DNA of 64,000 nt from Notamacropus eugenii. Its lineage: Eukaryota; Chordata; Mammalia; Diprotodontia; Macropodidae. The translations under genes and the position numbers were made by a program. The stretch lies in assembly GCF_028372415.1 (NCBI RefSeq), contig NC_092873.1:356590128-356654127 (forward strand), written 5' to 3'. Positions 61,040 to 64,000 of the stretch are shown here, in pieces (the stretch's first letter is position 1; every line of letters starts with the position of its first letter). A model generated the notes under the pieces. The model did not search any database. It was not told the DNA's origin and worked only from the letters and a program-made list of their open reading frames with translations.

Positions 61040-61455
61040 CAGGTGGGGAGCAGAAGCCTCATGGACTAGTAGAAAAATAAACTCACCACGCGGACAGAAG
61101 AGCTGTCCCTGACCTAGTACTAGCAGTGTGACCGTGGGTGAGTTATTTTACCTCCCAGTGAATAACCTCATTTAGGGTTTTCTTGGCAACGATACTGGAG
61201 TAGTTTCGCCATTTCCTTCTCCAGCCTATTTTACAGATGAGGAGACCAAGGCCAACAGAATTAAGTGACTTGCCTAGGGTCACACAGCTAGTGGCTTACT
61301 ATTTCTTTCTCCAGCTCATTTTATAGATGAGGAGACCGAGGCAAACAAGGTGAAGTCATTTGCCCAGCATCATCCAGCTCCTTAAATGTCTGAGGCTTGA
61401 TTTGAACTCTGAAAGATGAGTCTTCCTGATGCCAGTCTAAGTACTCTATGCACTT
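61040..61455. repeat. MIR and an antisense MAR1 with an internal duplication
   Basis: 61040-61168 is a MIR, plus. 61168-61455 is a MAR1, minus, in which the block ttctccag...attttacagatgaggag to ggtcacacagcta occurs twice, about 95 bp apart. Confidence 0.7.
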
Positions 61456-61614
61456 TCAGGGCCACCTTCAGTGGAGGAAATTTTATACCAGGAAGTTCCC
61501 GAAACAAGGGAATCACAGATCCAGACTGAAAATAGATAATAAATATTTTTTTTTAAAAAAAAAAAGGAAGGGAAGAGTGAAATATGTGAGATCCCTGAAG
61601 TTGTTTTATTCTTG

Positions 61615-61820
61615 TTCTTCATTGATTCAATCTTGGCAGACTCTTCATGACCCCATGGACCAACTGTCCATGGGATTCTCTTGGCAAAGATACTAGAGTA
61701 ATTTGCCATTTCTTTCTCTGGTAGATTAAAGCAAACAGAGGTAAAGTGACTTGCCCAGGGTCATACACTTAGTAAGTAAGTGTCTGAGGCTGGTCTTCCT
61801 GAATCCAGGCCCTATGATAG
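61615..61820 (-). repeat. MAR1-type SINE
   Basis: gactcttcatgaccccatgg, tcttggcaaagatactagag, gtgacttgcccagggtcata, gaatccaggccctatg in antisense order. Confidence 0.82.
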
Positions 61821-62227
61821 TGTCTTTTACTATCCCATCATCCCCATGTATAAATCACTATCCTACATTTCTAATGTGCTGTATCTTCACACTTCAAATT
61901 CAGAATTCAACTCATCATATTTTCAGGAAAGGAACCAAGCTGCTCAGTGATTAAGTGATGGGTCCAAGGTCATACAGAACAGTCTGTTGCCAAACCCAAG
62001 CCTCTTGGCTGCCTTCCTCCAGACTATTCTGTGTCATTACTAAATCAATAAGTGCTATATTAATTATGATGACATAACTATTTTGAGCATTATTAGTGTT
62101 TTAAGGGTTCATTGACAAGTTCTAAAAGGTCATGGGAAATATTACCTAGATATAGTTCATTAAATTACAATCATCTATTACAGATATTATGAATCCATCT
62201 CCATAGTGGACATTAACTTTAATTTTA

Positions 62228-62780
62228 TGAGAACATCAGAGCTGGAAGAAACCTTAGAAACCTTCTAGTCTAACCCTCCCATTTTACAGAGGATGAATTA
62301 GGGCTATTAGGTGGCATAGTAGAGTTCTGGGCCTTGAATGAGTAAGACCTGGATTCAGATCTGGTCTTAGATACCTGGACAGTTAGGTGGTGTGGTGGAT
62401 AGAGTGCCCAGTCAGGAAGACTGCTTTTCTGAGTTCAAATCTGCCCTCAGACTCTAGTTTGTGACCTTGGGCATGTCACTTAACCCTGTTTACCTCAGCT
62501 TCCTCATCTGTAAAATGAGCTGGGGAAGGAAATGGCAAACCATTCCAGTATCTTTGCCTAGAAAACCCCAAATGGGATCACGAAGACCTGGACCTAATTG
62601 AACAAAAAACAAGAACAATCTTAAATACTTAATTGCATGACCTTGGGCAAATCAGTTTTCTGTGTATTCAGTATTTTCAACTGTAAAATGGGGATAATAA
62701 TCGCATGTATCTTGCAGGATTGTTGTGAGGGTCAAATGAGAAAATATATTAAACACATAGTGCTTGATATATGTTTGTTT
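62228..62780. repeat. Nested SINEs: MIR, THER1, MAR1
   Basis: 62228-62300 is an antisense MIR piece. 62300-62377 is a CORE-SINE head that appears to resume at about 62620-62780 (ccttgggcaaatcagttttc ... acacatagtgcttgatat). Between them lies a complete MAR1 (62378-62612, plus). Confidence 0.7.
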
Positions 62781-63885
62781 CCTTCCTTCTAATGTGAAGT
62801 GACAATTCCCACAGCATACTGGAAGTTAATACTTTTTCTTAAAATTATAAGTGTAATAGTGACTGGAATTGGATCTGGGCCTGCAATTTATTGGAATAAG
62901 GAATCTCAAAGTGAGGAAGTTTGTCTTCCAATACAGGTAGGTGCTTTCTTTTTAGTCTTAAATGCCTAGAACATTGAAAGGTTAAGCAACTTTACCCAAA
63001 TCCCATAGTTTGTAGCAAGGGAGGACTTGAACCTAGGTCTTCCTGACTTTAAGGTCAGAATGCCCAGAACAGTGTATAATGGAAAAATCTTTTTTAAAAA
63101 AGAAGAAAGATAAAAATATTGATTTGAAGTCAAAAGGCCTGAGTTTGTGAGTCCATGAACCAGCAGATGGTTTCTGGCATTGAGCTAATTAAACTAATTA
63201 AAAGAGAGAAAGACAAAAAAGCAAAAGAGAAAAGACAGATAGCCCAGGGTAATGAATAAAAGTACATTTTGACTAATAAACCATTTAAGGATTACCTACC
63301 ACCCAATGAGTTTTTTTTTTTTTTCAATTCAGGGCCACACTGTAGACCACTGTTCCTGGGGAGATCGCCTCATTGCCTGGTTACACACTACAGATTACTG
63401 CTTGGCTTGGGTAGTCCCTGATCTCAAACCAGAGGAGGCAGATCATTTTGATGGCTTGTAATTCAGGAGCATGAGCCAAAGCCTTTGAGCCAGAATACTC
63501 TCTCTCTCTCCCATGACTTCATCAATTTTCATAGGTTTAATGATCATCTCAATGCAGGTGATTCACATCTATAAGCTCAGCCTCAGTCTTTCCCTTGAAC
63601 TTTGGTCCAGTATCTAGCTGGTAGTCGTTACCCACTGAACATTTCAAAGTAGATGTTTTATAGACACTTCAATCACTTTCCCCCAAATGTAATTCCTCTT
63701 TCCTGGTAAATCCTGATGCCAGCTGTGTAACCTTGGGGAAGTCACTTTACTTGTATATGAAACCTTACATATAAACTGAGAAGAATAACATCTGTGCTAC
63801 CAGACTTTCAGGGCTGTTGTAGAGAAAGTGTTTTGTCAACCATAGAGGGCTGTGGACATAAAATCCACAAACTGATAAGTGTGAT
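62781..63885. other. Intergenic with MIR fragments
   Basis: 62940-63080 is an antisense MIR (gaggacttgaacctaggtct). 63700-63845 is a diverged THER1/MIR, plus. The rest is unassigned. Confidence 0.5.
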
Positions 63886-63889
63886 AAAA

Positions 63890-64000
63890 ACAGGGGAGCA
63901 AGAGAAGAATTATATGAACATACAAGGTAAACGAAGCAGAACCAGGGTAACAATAGACACCACGACTACAAAGAACATCAGAAAGCAATTGAAACTAATG
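63890..64000 (+). mobile_element. L1 LINE 3' end, cut by the window edge
   Basis: ttatatgaacatac, aagcagaaccagggtaacaa and tagacaccacgactac correspond to the agcagaaccaggagaac block of the L1 copy at 10.5-11.2 kb. Confidence 0.65.

Overview
The window is mammalian, and the repeat content points to a marsupial. MAR1-type CORE-SINEs whose tail has the BovB/RTE-like wording 'ggggtcatgaagagt...' are everywhere. An RTE LINE, several RTE-tailed SINEs, L1 3' ends of marsupial type, CR1/L3-type LINE fragments, and MIR/THER1 and L2 copies fill the introns and intergenic DNA. The species cannot be named from the sequence alone.

Two protein-coding genes are present, both on the minus strand and both type I (acidic) keratins with complete eight-exon structures. 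KRT12 (cornea-type keratin 12, 520 aa) has coding exons between 20024 and 33312. KRT20 (keratin 20, gut/urothelium/Merkel-cell type, 423 aa) has coding exons between 38698 and 51651. In both genes the introns fall at the standard type I keratin positions, splice sites are GT-AG, reading frames join without a break, and a TATA box lies 70-90 bp upstream of the start codon. Gene order and orientation match the KRT12-KRT20 part of the human type I cluster as I know it, so this is a conserved piece of that cluster. The two promoters are separate and the genes are about 5 kb apart.

Layout: 1-20.0 kb is the 3' flank of KRT12, with L2, MIR, CR1, L1 3' end and RTE-tailed SINEs. 20.0-33.4 kb is KRT12, with a CR1 carrying a nested hAT-type element in intron 7 and a 3-kb L1/HAL1-like element in intron 6. 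33.4-38.0 kb is the intergenic spacer, with L2 copies and an unassigned block. 38.0-51.75 kb is KRT20, with a 300-bp polypurine tract in intron 6 and many SINEs. 51.75-64 kb is the 5' flank of KRT20, with a MAR1, a CR1 and a 2.7-kb 5'-truncated RTE inserted in an L2. No other gene, no RNA gene and no retroviral element was recognised.

Keratins 12 and 20 each pair with type II keratins encoded elsewhere in the genome to form 10-nm filaments. They do not work as partners of each other; they are neighbours because the cluster grew by tandem duplication. The more interesting points are an expanded glycine-rich repeat in the K12 head, a shifted K12 start codon and an unusual Ala in its helix-initiation motif. 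A short segment is also shared between the KRT20 3' flank and its intron 7, and a family of modular SINEs shares a tail with the RTE element in the same window.
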